The notes beneath the pieces were generated by a model that did not search any database, was not told the origin of the DNA, and worked only from the letters and a program-made list of their open reading frames with translations. Below are positions 25,493 to 33,024 of a DNA stretch of 64,000 bases, piece by piece; position 1 is the first letter of the stretch, and each line of letters starts with the position of its first letter. The DNA lies in NCBI GenBank assembly GCA_019634715.1, contig JAHCAU010000004.1:186001-250000 (forward strand), given 5' to 3'. This stretch comes from Lysobacter sp. (GTDB lineage: Bacteria > Pseudomonadota > Gammaproteobacteria > Xanthomonadales > Xanthomonadaceae). Position numbers and translations under genes: made by a program.

Positions 25493-26047
25493 TCAGCCGC
25501 GCTCGCGCACCGGCCGCTTCGCCAGCCTGCGCTGCAGCGTGCGCCGGTCCACGCCCAGGACCCGTGCTGCAGCAGAGACGTTGCCCTCGCATTCGGCCAG
25601 CACGCGCTGCAGGTGTTCCCAGCTCTGCCGGCGCAGCGTCGGCGGTGCCTCGGCGATATCGGCTGGCGTGGCTTCCGGCGCATCGCCGAAACTGCGCAGC
25701 AGGCTGTCCAGATCGAAGGGTTTGGGCAGGTAGTGCCAGGCGCCGCGACGCATCGCGTCGACGGCGGTGGCGATGCTGGCGTAGCCGGTCGCCAGCACGA
25801 TGCGCGCGTCCGGGCAGCGCTCGCGCAGCGCCTGGATCAGCGCCAGGCCGTTGTCCGCGCCCAGGCGCAGGTCGAGCAGGATGCGCCGGGGTCGCGCGTC
25901 GGGTGGCAAGGCGTCGAGCAGACGCAGCGCCGATGCCGCATCGTGGGCGATGTCGCAGGCGATGCCCTCGCGCTGCAGCCGGCGCGCCAGCACCGTGCAG
26001 AACGCCGCGTCGTCGTCGATCAGCAGCATGCGCGCATCGTCGCTCAT
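25493..26047 (-). CDS. regA: RegA/ActR-type response regulator
   Basis: 184-residue regulator with a receiver domain (LLIDDDAAFCTVLARRLQRE, phospho-Asp in ILLDLRLGADNG, Thr/Ala in LATGYAS, Lys in YLPKPFD) joined to a short Fis-type helix-turn-helix (CEGNVSAAARVLGVDRRTLQ). This compact layout defines the RegA/PrrA/ActR redox regulators. The start codon overlaps the stop of the kinase gene (26044-26047), so the pair is co-translated. RegA homologues control respiration, carbon and nitrogen genes in response to redox state; local targets here are unknown. Confidence 0.87.
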   Translation of the reverse strand: MSDDARMLLIDDDAAFCTVLARRLQREGIACDIAHDAASALRLLDALPPDARPRRILLDLRLGADNGLALIQALRERCPDARIVLATGYASIATAVDAMRRGAWHYLPKPFDLDSLLRSFGDAPEATPADIAEAPPTLRRQSWEHLQRVLAECEGNVSAAARVLGVDRRTLQRRLAKRPVRERG

Positions 26048-27258
26048 GGCGAAGTTCCCGCGTCGTTCGCCAGCGGCAGCACGATCTCGGTGATGCAGCC
26101 GCCACCGTCCCGCGCGAACTGGCGCACGTGGCCGCCCGCGCGCTCGATGCTCGCATTGGTGATCATCAGGCCCATGCCGAGGTTGTGCATGCCGCGCCCT
26201 GCGCGCGCGAACGCCGCCAGGGTGTCCGGGCCGTCGCCGCGATCGCCCACCGTGATGCGCAGGCGGCCATCCACGATGCGCGATGCGATGTCGATCGGCG
26301 CATCGGTACCGCGTCGCGCGTTCGCATCGGCGGCGTTGTTGAACAGATGGATCAGCGCCTGCGGCAGGGTCGCGTCCACGCGCAGCGCATGACCCGCCGC
26401 CCCGGCATCGAGCGAGACGGCCACGCTCGGCCGCAGCAGGCGCCAGCGGTCGGCGCAATCGCGCAGCAGCGCGTCGGCATCGCGCGGCAGAGGTTCGTCG
26501 GCATCGCCGCGTCGCGCCAGGTCGGCCAGCGTGCGCACGTGGTCGCGGCAATGCGCCAGCTGCGCGCGCATCAGCGCCAGGTCCTCGCAGTCCGGTGCAT
26601 GGCCGTCCCGCCAGTCGTCCAGCAGCAGACCCATCGTGGTCAGCGGCGTGTTCAGCTCGTGCGCCGTGCCGGCGGCCAGCGTGCCCAGCGCCAGCACCGA
26701 TTCGTCGCGCAGCGCGCGCTCGCGCGCCTCGGCCAGCGCGCGCCGCTGGCGCTTCACCATGGCCATGAACCGGCCCAGCACCACCGCCATGATCGTCACG
26801 GTCAGCAGGAAGTTGATCCACATGCCGATCACGTGCAACTCGAAGTCGCGGCCGTGCACCGTCGGCAGCGGCAGGTGCCAGCGCATCAGCCCGGTGTAGA
26901 GCAGCGCCGACAGCACGGCCAGCGCCAGCACCGGCAGCAGGTCCAGCCCCACCGCCGCGATCGCCACCGGCACCAGGTACAGCGACACGAAGGGATTCGC
27001 CGGGCCGCCCGCCAGGTAGAGCAGCGCGGTCAGCGCCGCCATGTCGATCAGCAGCTGCAGCATCAGCAGGCGGGCATCGCCCTGCCCGCCGCGCCGCCAC
27101 CACAGGTGCAAGCCGATGTTGAAGGCCAGCAGCGCCAGCGACACCGACAGCATCGGCGCCAGTGGAATGCCCAGCCCCAGCCGCCAGGCCACGAACAGCA
27201 TCGTCGCCAGCTGTCCGGCGACGGCGAGATAGCGCAGGGGGATGAGCAGGGGGAGCAT
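26044..27258 (-). CDS. regB: RegB/PrrB-type redox sensor histidine kinase
   Basis: 404-residue kinase starting at the ATG at 27258. Six membrane helices occupy about residues 1-170 and include LAGGPANPFVSLYLVP, the GGxxNPF heptapeptide proposed to bind ubiquinone in RegB. The H box is GTLAAGTAHELNTPLTTM, as in RegB/PrrB, and a Cys lies in the dimerisation region (AQLAHCRDHVRTLA). The ATPase domain has LIHLFNNAADANA and RGMHNLGMGLMI, the latter a somewhat unusual G2 box. Together with the downstream regulator it forms a redox-sensing two-component system. Confidence 0.87.
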   Translation of the reverse strand: MLPLLIPLRYLAVAGQLATMLFVAWRLGLGIPLAPMLSVSLALLAFNIGLHLWWRRGGQGDARLLMLQLLIDMAALTALLYLAGGPANPFVSLYLVPVAIAAVGLDLLPVLALAVLSALLYTGLMRWHLPLPTVHGRDFELHVIGMWINFLLTVTIMAVVLGRFMAMVKRQRRALAEARERALRDESVLALGTLAAGTAHELNTPLTTMGLLLDDWRDGHAPDCEDLALMRAQLAHCRDHVRTLADLARRGDADEPLPRDADALLRDCADRWRLLRPSVAVSLDAGAAGHALRVDATLPQALIHLFNNAADANARRGTDAPIDIASRIVDGRLRITVGDRGDGPDTLAAFARAGRGMHNLGMGLMITNASIERAGGHVRQFARDGGGCITEIVLPLANDAGTSP

Positions 27259-27289
27259 GCGCAGTCGCTCTAACGGCAGGCGGTGGTGC

Positions 27290-28888
27290 CTATGATGCCG
27301 CAGACGCCCGCACCCGCTCCCAATCCAGCCCGAAGCGCGCCAGGTACTTGCGCAGGCGGTCGGCGTCGTTGGTGCTGGTGCGCTGCCGACGCGAGGCGGC
27401 GAACAGGGTGCGGCCGGCGTCGGACAGCGATTTCGCGCGGGCGCACAGGCGCACCACCTCTTCCAGCTGCACGCGGTCGAAGCGGTCGAGTTCGTCCAGC
27501 GCATTGCCGAGCAGCGGCAGCAGGGGCGAGGCCTCGCTGCCGACGCGCCACTGTGCGCGCAGCCGTGCGATCTCCTCGTCGACCAGCGCCGTGGTGATGC
27601 GCCCGGCGTCGGCCAGCGTGGCCAGGCGCATCACCGATGCACCGAGATCGCGGAAGTTGCCCGGCCAGCGCGCTTCGGGGCTGGTCGCGAACGCGAGGAA
27701 GCGCGCCCGCGCTTCCTTGTTGAAGGCGACGCGGTGGTGCTGCTCGCGCGACCAGCGTTCGAGCTCGAAATCGAGGTTCGGTTCGATGTCCTCGATGCGT
27801 TCGGCCAGCCCGGGCAGACGATAGGTCCACAGGTTCAGACGCGCCAGCAGGTCGTCGCGGAAGCGGCCCTGCGCCACCGACTCGCCGAGATCGCGGTTGG
27901 TGCCGGCGATCAGCTGGAAATCGCTTTCCACGTCCTTGTCGCTGCCGACCGGCGGGAAGCGCTTCTCCTCCAGCGCGCGCAGCAGCAGGGCCTGTTCGTC
28001 GAGGCCGAGCTCGCCGATCTCGTCGAGGAACAGCAGGCCCTTGTCGGCCGAGCGCAGCAGGCCGGCGCGGTCGCTGCCGGCGCCGGTGTATGCGCCCTTC
28101 ACGTGGCCGAACAGCGCGCTCATCGCGCCGTCGCCGCGCAGCGTGGCGCAGTTCACCTCGACGAAGCGGCCGGGCAATTGGTGCTTGAGCTTCTTCAGTT
28201 CGAACACCCGCTTCGCCAGCTGGCTCTTGCCGGCACCGGTCGGGCCCATCAGCAACATCGGCGCCTTCGAGCGCGTGGCCACGGTCTCGATCTGCTCGAT
28301 CATCCGGTTGAACGTGGGGTTGCGCGTGGCGATGCCGCTCTTGAGCAGGTCGCGGTCGTCGATGCGCTGCTGCCGGAAGCGCTGCGCGATGCGGTCGTAG
28401 CGCGAGAGGTCGAGGTCGATCGTGGTCCAGGTGCCGGCCTGCCCGCTGCGCTGCTTCTGCGGCGGCGAGGTCTGCAGCAGCCGGCCCGGGAACAGCCGGC
28501 TCTCGGCGAGCAGGAACCAGCAGATCTGCGCGACGTGGGTGCCGGTGGTGATGTGGATCAGGTAGTCCTCGTCGTCCGGGCGGAAGTCGTAGCCGCGCAG
28601 GAAGTCATGGAGGCTGGCGTAGACGCCCTCGAAGTCCCAGGGGTCGGCCAGGTGCATGTCGTGGCGCACCACCGTGGTGTCCGGCGAGACCTGCGCCAGG
28701 TCGGCCGCGACCGTATCGCCCAGCCGCGCATACCGGCGCTCGTCCAGCAGCAGCTCGATCCGGTCCAGCTGGAAGTCCTCGTGCATGCCCAGCGACACCG
28801 TCGGGCGCCACTTCTCCCAGCGGCCCGGCCCGCCGCCCGCGTCCAGCTGGGTGCCGACCATCCCGAACACGACCTGCCGCCTGTGCAT
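27290..28888 (-). CDS. rtcR: RtcR, sigma-54-dependent activator of the RNA repair operon
   Basis: 532-residue activator starting at the ATG at 28888 (MHRRQVVFGMVGTQLDAG). The N-terminal about 180 residues are the RtcR sensor, a CARF-like domain (IHITTGTHVAQICWFLLAES). The AAA+ domain follows with Walker A GPTGAGKSQLAK, the GAYTGA sigma-54 contact loop (a GAFTGA variant), Walker B GLLFLDEIGEL and RFRDDLLARLNLWTYRLPGL. The C-terminus carries a DNA-binding helix-turn-helix (AKSLSDAGRTLF). In Enterobacteria it responds to RNA fragments with cyclic phosphates. It is divergent from rsr, with a sigma-54 promoter in between. Confidence 0.93.
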   Translation of the reverse strand: MHRRQVVFGMVGTQLDAGGGPGRWEKWRPTVSLGMHEDFQLDRIELLLDERRYARLGDTVAADLAQVSPDTTVVRHDMHLADPWDFEGVYASLHDFLRGYDFRPDDEDYLIHITTGTHVAQICWFLLAESRLFPGRLLQTSPPQKQRSGQAGTWTTIDLDLSRYDRIAQRFRQQRIDDRDLLKSGIATRNPTFNRMIEQIETVATRSKAPMLLMGPTGAGKSQLAKRVFELKKLKHQLPGRFVEVNCATLRGDGAMSALFGHVKGAYTGAGSDRAGLLRSADKGLLFLDEIGELGLDEQALLLRALEEKRFPPVGSDKDVESDFQLIAGTNRDLGESVAQGRFRDDLLARLNLWTYRLPGLAERIEDIEPNLDFELERWSREQHHRVAFNKEARARFLAFATSPEARWPGNFRDLGASVMRLATLADAGRITTALVDEEIARLRAQWRVGSEASPLLPLLGNALDELDRFDRVQLEEVVRLCARAKSLSDAGRTLFAASRRQRTSTNDADRLRKYLARFGLDWERVRASAAS

Positions 28889-29010
28889 GATGTCATCCGA
28901 TAAATGCTTATCCGGAAGTATATGGAATCCGGATTCGCATCGCGCCCTGCAGTGCCTGGAAATCAATCGAATCCTTTCGGTATCAATGAGATGCGTCTGC
29001 GCCGTAAACA

Positions 29011-29029
29011 TTGGCACGGGGATTGCCTT
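29011..29029 (+). promoter_or_regulatory. Sigma-54 (-24/-12) promoter of the rsr-rtcBA operon
   Basis: TTGGCACGGGGATTGCCTT carries GG at 29013-29014 and GC at 29025-29026, exactly 12 nt apart, matching TGGCACG-N4-TTGC. Transcription would begin near 29037, some 40 nt before rsr. The divergent gene encodes RtcR, a sigma-54 activator, so the pairing is coherent. Confidence 0.88.
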
Positions 29030-29079
29030 AGGCAGGGCAAACGACATGCAGACCGGGTATTCCCGGACAGGACGACACC

Positions 29080-30630
29080 ATGGCCAATACCAGCCTCTTC
29101 ATCTCCAGCCGCGGCGCCCTGCTGCCGGCCGCCACCACCCGCAACGAAGCGGGCGGCCAGGCCTACGCCCGCAGCCCGAAGTCGGCGCTGGCCCTGTACG
29201 CGGCGACCGGCTGCCTCAACGGCACCTTCTACGCCGATGCCGGCGAGCAGCTGGACATGGCCCTGAAGCTCTGTGCCGAGGTGGAGCCGGGCTTCGTCGC
29301 CCGCACCGCGATCCATGCCCGCAAGGTCGGCCACATGAAGGACATGCCGGCCCTGCTGCTCGCCACGCTGTCGGTGCGCGACCGCGAGGCCTTCGCTGCC
29401 GCGTTCCCGCAGGTGGTCGACAACGGCCGCATGCTGCGCAACGTGGTGCAGATCCTGCGCAGCGGCCGCGTCGGCCGGAAGTCGCTCGGCTCGCTGCCCA
29501 AGCGCCTGATCCGCGACTGGCTGCAGAACGCCAGCGTCGACCAGATCGTCTCGGCCGCCATCGGCAACGATCCGTCGCTCGGCGACATCGTGAAGATGGT
29601 CCACCCGAAGCCGGCCGACGCCGAGCGCCAGGCGCTGTACGCCTGGCTGATCGGCAAGCCGTACGACATCGACAAGCTGCCGGAGAAGGTGCGGGCCTAC
29701 GAGGCGTTCAAGCGAGACCCGTCGCGCACGCTGCCGGACCTGCCGTTCCAGTACTACACGTCGCAGCCGCTGACGCAGTCGCACTGGAAGGCGGTGGCGA
29801 CCCGTGCGTCGTGGCAGTCGCTGCGCCAGAACCTCAATCACTTCGCGCGCCATGGCGTCTTCGCCGATGCCTACGTGCTGCGCAAGGTGGTGGCGAAGCT
29901 GGCCGACGAGGCGTCGATCCGCAAGGCGCGCGTGCTGCCGTACCAGCTGCTGACCACCTTCCAGGCGACCGGCGAACTGCCGCGCGCGATCGGCGAGGCC
30001 CTGCAGGACGCGATGGAAATCGCGACCCGCCAGGTGCCGAAGCTGGAAGGCGACGTGGTCGTGGCGGTGGACGTGTCGGGCTCGATGAGCTCGGCGATCA
30101 CCGGCTATCGCAAGGGCGCGACCAGCGTGACCCGCTGCGTCGATGTGGCGGCGCTGATCGCGGCCTGCGTGCAGCGCACCAACCCGCTGGCCCGGGTGAT
30201 GCCGTTCGACACCGCCGTGCGCGACCTGCGCCTGAACCCGCGCGACAGCGTGATCACCCAGGCGCAGCAACTCGCGAAGCTGTGCGGCGGCGGCACCACG
30301 GTGAGCGCGCCGCTGGCGAAGCTCAACGCGGAAAACGCGAAGGTCGACCTGCTGGTGCTGATCTCGGACAACGAGAGCTGGCGCGACACGCGCGGCGCCG
30401 GTGCCACCGAGACCATGCGCCAGTGGGCGCAGATCAAGTCGCGCTGCCCGAATGCGAAGCTGGTCTGCATCGACCTGCAGCCCTACGCCACCAGCCAGAC
30501 GGTGGAGCGTGAGGACGTGCTGCATGTCGGTGGCTTCAGCGACGCGGTGTTCGACCTGCTCGCCAGCTTCGCCGCCGAGGGCATCGGCGCGCGCCGCTGG
30601 GTGGATCGCATCGCGAGCATGCCGTTGTAA
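29080..30630 (+). CDS. rsr: Rsr, bacterial Ro60 orthologue (TROVE plus vWFA)
   Basis: 516-residue ring-forming RNA-binding protein. The TROVE helical-repeat domain covers about residues 15-330 (SPKSALALYAATGCLNGTFY, FVARTAIHARKVGHMKDMPA, SLGSLPKRLIRDWL). The vWFA domain follows with an intact MIDAS: AVDVSGSMSSA, GGGTTVSAPL and LISDNESWRD. Ro proteins bind Y RNAs and misfolded or damaged RNAs, and direct them to nucleases. The gene lies right behind the sigma-54 promoter and is followed by four Y-RNA-like genes, then rtcB and rtcA, as in the rsr-yrl-rtcBA operon of Salmonella. Confidence 0.92.
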   Translation: MANTSLFISSRGALLPAATTRNEAGGQAYARSPKSALALYAATGCLNGTFYADAGEQLDMALKLCAEVEPGFVARTAIHARKVGHMKDMPALLLATLSVRDREAFAAAFPQVVDNGRMLRNVVQILRSGRVGRKSLGSLPKRLIRDWLQNASVDQIVSAAIGNDPSLGDIVKMVHPKPADAERQALYAWLIGKPYDIDKLPEKVRAYEAFKRDPSRTLPDLPFQYYTSQPLTQSHWKAVATRASWQSLRQNLNHFARHGVFADAYVLRKVVAKLADEASIRKARVLPYQLLTTFQATGELPRAIGEALQDAMEIATRQVPKLEGDVVVAVDVSGSMSSAITGYRKGATSVTRCVDVAALIAACVQRTNPLARVMPFDTAVRDLRLNPRDSVITQAQQLAKLCGGGTTVSAPLAKLNAENAKVDLLVLISDNESWRDTRGAGATETMRQWAQIKSRCPNAKLVCIDLQPYATSQTVEREDVLHVGGFSDAVFDLLASFAAEGIGARRWVDRIASMPL

Positions 30631-30645
30631 GCGGAAGCGAGAAGT

Positions 30646-30694
30646 CCCGGCCGGCAATGGGGCCGGCCGGGCATAGGGCGGGCTCAAGCCCGCC
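30646..30694. repeat. Two adjacent hairpins after rsr
   Basis: CCGGCCGG-type arms near 30646-30655 and 30661-30670 form one hairpin, and GGCGGGCT at 30677-30684 pairs with AGCCCGCC at 30687-30694. This looks like a dispersed intergenic palindrome; it could attenuate or process the transcript between rsr and the RNA genes. Confidence 0.55.
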
Positions 30695-30773
30695 ATTGCA
30701 ATCCTTCCGCTCGCCACGCGCAACGATCGAAGCCGTTTCGATCTGCGCAACAGTCCCCACCGTCGACGATGGA

Positions 30774-30925
30774 GAATGCAGGAAAAACTACACCTCAAGA
30801 TGGTCCAGGTCGTGGGTTCGAGTCCCACCTGCCGCGCCAACACCATGACTGCCGATCCACGATCGTCAGTCCTATGCGGCAGTAGCTCAGTCGGATAGAG
30901 CAGGCACGTTTTTCCGATCCTTGTC
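30774..30925 (+). ncRNA. Y-RNA-like RNA 1 with circularly permuted tRNA-like core
   Basis: The unit runs from GAATGC (30774) to TTGTC (30925). Outer stem: GGAAAAAC (30781-30788) with GTTTTTCC (30908-30915). Inside, the order of tRNA parts is permuted: T arm first (stem 30812-30816/30824-30828, loop TTCGAGT), then the 3' acceptor strand CTGCCGC (30829-30835) followed by GCCA, a 40-nt linker with its own hairpin, the 5' acceptor strand GCGGCAG (30876-30882), U8-A9-like TA, and the D arm GCTC/GAGC (30885-30901). The acceptor strands pair at all seven positions. There is no anticodon; the outer stem takes its place. This matches the description of bacterial YrlA RNAs bound by Ro. Ends are inferred from the shared boxes. 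Confidence 0.85.
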
Positions 30926-31004
30926 TCCACTGTCGCCGGTCTTGCATGCGTCATCCCGCGCACCGCGAGGGGCGACGACAACCAGGTTTCACCTCGTCGG
31001 TCGC

Positions 31005-31124
31005 GAATGCCGACGGAACTACACACTCTTGATGTCCGTGTCGCGGGTTCGAATCCCGCCCGACGTCGCAAGATGTCGGTAGCTCAGTCCGGTAGAGCAG
31101 GAAAAACGTTCCGTCATTCTTGTC
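31005..31124 (+). ncRNA. Y-RNA-like RNA 2 with permuted tRNA-like core and GCAA-capped acceptor
   Basis: Bounded by GAATGC (31005) and TTGTC (31124). Outer stem: GACGGAAC (31012-31019) with GTTCCGTC (31108-31115). The T arm GCGGG/CCCGC (31043-31059, loop TTCGAAT) precedes the acceptor strands CCGACGTC (31060-31067) and GATGTCGG (31072-31079), which pair over 8 bp (one wobble) and are closed by a GCAA tetraloop. TA and the D arm GCTC/GAGC (31082-31098) follow. The capped acceptor shows this cannot be a normal tRNA: the 5' and 3' tRNA ends are joined and the opening is at the anticodon side. Confidence 0.87.
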
Positions 31125-31145
31125 GCGGCCTTCGATTCACGTTTT

Positions 31146-31226
31146 GTCATCCCGAGCGCAGCGAGGGACCTGCTTTTCAAGTAGCAGGAACACCGAAAGC
31201 AGATCCCTCGCTGTGCTCGGGATGAC
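31146..31226. repeat. Palindromic repeat between Y-RNA-like units 2 and 3
   Basis: GTCATCCCGAGCGCAGCGAG begins a 23-nt arm at 31146-31168 that pairs with 31204-31226 with a single mismatch. It lies in the 128-nt spacer between RNA units. The outer GTCATC resembles the repeat at 10361-10435. It may insulate or help process the RNAs, or simply be a mobile palindrome inserted here. Confidence 0.7.
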
Positions 31227-31252
31227 AGGAAAAGCCTCACTTCGTCGGCCGC

Positions 31253-31365
31253 GAATGCCGATGGCGCTCCTTTTGGTCACGGGTTCGAATCCCGTCCGGT
31301 GTCCGTCAGTATGCCGGTAGCTCAGCCTGGTAGAGCAGAAGCAATACGCACCATCACGTCTTGTC
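31253..31365 (+). ncRNA. Y-RNA-like RNA 3 with permuted tRNA-like core
   Basis: Bounded by GAATGC (31253) and TTGTC (31365). Outer stem: GATGGCGC (31260-31267) with GCACCATC (31348-31355), seven of eight paired. T arm ACGGG/CCCGT (31279-31295, loop TTCGAAT), acceptor strands CCGGTGT (31296-31302) and ATGCCGG (31311-31317) pairing over 7 bp with two wobbles and an 8-nt loop, TA, then D arm GCTC/GAGC (31320-31336) with GG in the loop. The conserved TACAC that follows the outer stem in the other units is absent here. Confidence 0.83.
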
Positions 31366-31394
31366 GCAGACGACGATCCCAGAGTTCCAGCGGC

Positions 31395-31508
31395 GAATGC
31401 TGGCGGAAGTACACGGGTAAGCGCGGTTCGTCCGCGCGACCGGGTTCGAGCCCCGGGCACAAGGCCATCCGGCTTTGTGGCGTCACAACACCTTCCGTTC
31501 CTCTTGTC
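31395..31508 (+). ncRNA. Y-RNA-like RNA 4, divergent, no D arm
   Basis: Bounded by GAATGC (31395) and TTGTC (31508). Outer stem: GGCGGAAG (31402-31409) with CTTCCGTT (31492-31499), 8 bp including two G-U pairs. TACAC follows as in units 1 and 2. An extra hairpin GCGCGG/CCGCGC (31421-31437) comes before the T arm CCGGG/CCCGG (31440-31456, loop TTCGAGC). A 9-bp hairpin CACAAGGCC/GGCTTTGTG (31458-31479) stands in the acceptor position, but no GCTC...GAGC D arm follows. It ends 32 nt before rtcB. Confidence 0.7.
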
Positions 31509-31540
31509 GCCGTTTCCTTTCTGCAATGCGAGAATCCATC

Positions 31541-32767
31541 ATGACCAGCCACAACTACAACGTCATCCAGGACCAGGGCTCAGTGCCGATCAAGCTGTGG
31601 ACGCGCGGCGTCCCGCTCGAGGACGAGGCCCGCGACCAGCTGCGCAACATCGCGAAGCTGCCCTTCATCCATCGCTGGATCGCGGTGATGCCCGACGTGC
31701 ACCTCGGCAAGGGTGCGACCGTGGGTTCGGTGGTGCCGACGATCGGTGCGATCATCCCGGCGGCGGTCGGCGTGGACATCGGCTGCGGCATGATCGCGGC
31801 GCGCACCTCGCTGATGGCGAGCGACCTGCCCGACAATCTGGCCGCAGTGCGCAGCGCGATCGAGTCCGCGGTGCCGCATGGCCGCAGCCCGCCGCGCGGC
31901 GGCCGCGACAAGGGCGCCTGGGAGAACGCGCCGCCGCTGTCGGTCGAGGGCTGGTCGCAGCTCGTGTCCGACTTCGAGAAGATCTGCGAGCGTCATCCGC
32001 GCCTGAAGAAGACCAATAACCTCAAGCATCTCGGTACGCTCGGGACGGGCAACCACTTCATCGAGATCTGTCTCGACGAGGAACAGCGCGTGTGGTTCAT
32101 GCTGCACTCGGGTTCGCGCGGCGTCGGCAACGCCATCGGCACCTACTTCATCGAGCTGGCGAAGCAGGAAATGCGTCGCTGGATGATCAACCTGCCGGAC
32201 CAGGATCTGGCCTACCTGCCGGAAGGCAGCCAGCACTATGCCGACTACGTCTTCGCGGTCGACTGGGCGCAGCGCTACGCGCGCATGAACCGCGAGATCA
32301 TGATGCGCCACGTGGTCGAAGCGATGCGCAAGGTGATTCCGAAGCCGTTCGAGGCCCAGGCCGAGGCGGTGAACTGCCACCACAACTATGTGCAGATGGA
32401 GCACCACTTCGGCAAGAACGTGCACGTGACCCGCAAGGGTGCGGTGAGCGCGCGCAAGGGCGAACTGGGCATCATCCCGGGCAGCATGGGCGCGAAGAGC
32501 TTCATCGTGCGCGGCCTCGGCAACGAGGACAGCTTCTGCAGCTGCAGCCACGGTGCCGGCCGCGTGATGAGCCGCACCGCCGCGAAGAAGCTGATCTCGC
32601 TCGACGACCACATCAAGGCCACCGCGCACGTGGAATGCCGCAAGGACGCCGACGTGGTCGACGAGTCGCCGGCCGCCTACAAGCCGATCGACGCGGTGAT
32701 GGCGGCGCAGGAGGACCTGGTCGAGATCGTGCATACGCTGCGGCAGGTGGTTTGTGTGAAGGGGTAG
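31541..32767 (+). CDS. rtcB: RtcB, 3'-phosphate RNA ligase
   Basis: 408-residue GTP-dependent ligase that joins 2',3'-cyclic-phosphate or 3'-phosphate ends to 5'-OH ends. I start at the ATG at 31541 (MTSHNYNVIQDQGSVPIKLW). Signatures: MPDVHLGKGATVGSV, VGVDIGCGMIAA with the metal-binding Asp and Cys, LGTGNHFIEIC, CHHNYV, and the guanylylated His in SCSHGAGRVMSRTAAK. The length agrees with the E. coli enzyme. It follows the fourth Y-RNA-like unit by 32 nt and would be transcribed from the rsr sigma-54 promoter. Confidence 0.94.
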   Translation: MTSHNYNVIQDQGSVPIKLWTRGVPLEDEARDQLRNIAKLPFIHRWIAVMPDVHLGKGATVGSVVPTIGAIIPAAVGVDIGCGMIAARTSLMASDLPDNLAAVRSAIESAVPHGRSPPRGGRDKGAWENAPPLSVEGWSQLVSDFEKICERHPRLKKTNNLKHLGTLGTGNHFIEICLDEEQRVWFMLHSGSRGVGNAIGTYFIELAKQEMRRWMINLPDQDLAYLPEGSQHYADYVFAVDWAQRYARMNREIMMRHVVEAMRKVIPKPFEAQAEAVNCHHNYVQMEHHFGKNVHVTRKGAVSARKGELGIIPGSMGAKSFIVRGLGNEDSFCSCSHGAGRVMSRTAAKKLISLDDHIKATAHVECRKDADVVDESPAAYKPIDAVMAAQEDLVEIVHTLRQVVCVKG

Positions 32768-32830
32768 ATCCCCCACAATCATCTTTTCGATGGTGCACGA
32801 TGCGTCGCATCGCTGGCCCGCAGGCTTTCG

Positions 32831-32967
32831 ACCCCATCCCCACCCAAACCCTCCCCTTGAAGAGGAGGGCTTCAAGGCGCGGCGTGCTACATCCCGCGCA
32901 AGCGAAGACCTTGAGCACGACGCCCTTCTCCCTCCCCTTCAAGGGGAGGGCCGGGGTGGGGATGGGT
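32831..32967. repeat. Long palindromic repeat between rtcB and rtcA
   Basis: The arm starting ACCCCATCCCCACCCAAACC at 32831-32858 returns as its near complement at 32941-32967, with inner CTCCCCTT/AAGGGGAG pairing as well. It fills most of the 257-nt gap between rtcB and rtcA and could form a large stem with about 80 nt between arms. Confidence 0.7.
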
Positions 32968-33024
32968 CTACTGTCAGAAAGCAGCGCCAGCCGCACAATG
33001 CGATCGAGTAACGTAATCAACGAC

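Noticed and set aside
30774..31508. Ordinary tRNA genes in the rsr-rtcB spacer
   Set aside because: T and D arms are present but in reversed order, with joined acceptor strands and no anticodon arm. They cannot fold as normal tRNAs from their genomic order.
30774..31508. CRISPR array
   Set aside because: The units recur but differ in length and sequence, with irregular spacing and no constant repeat; structure rather than sequence is conserved.
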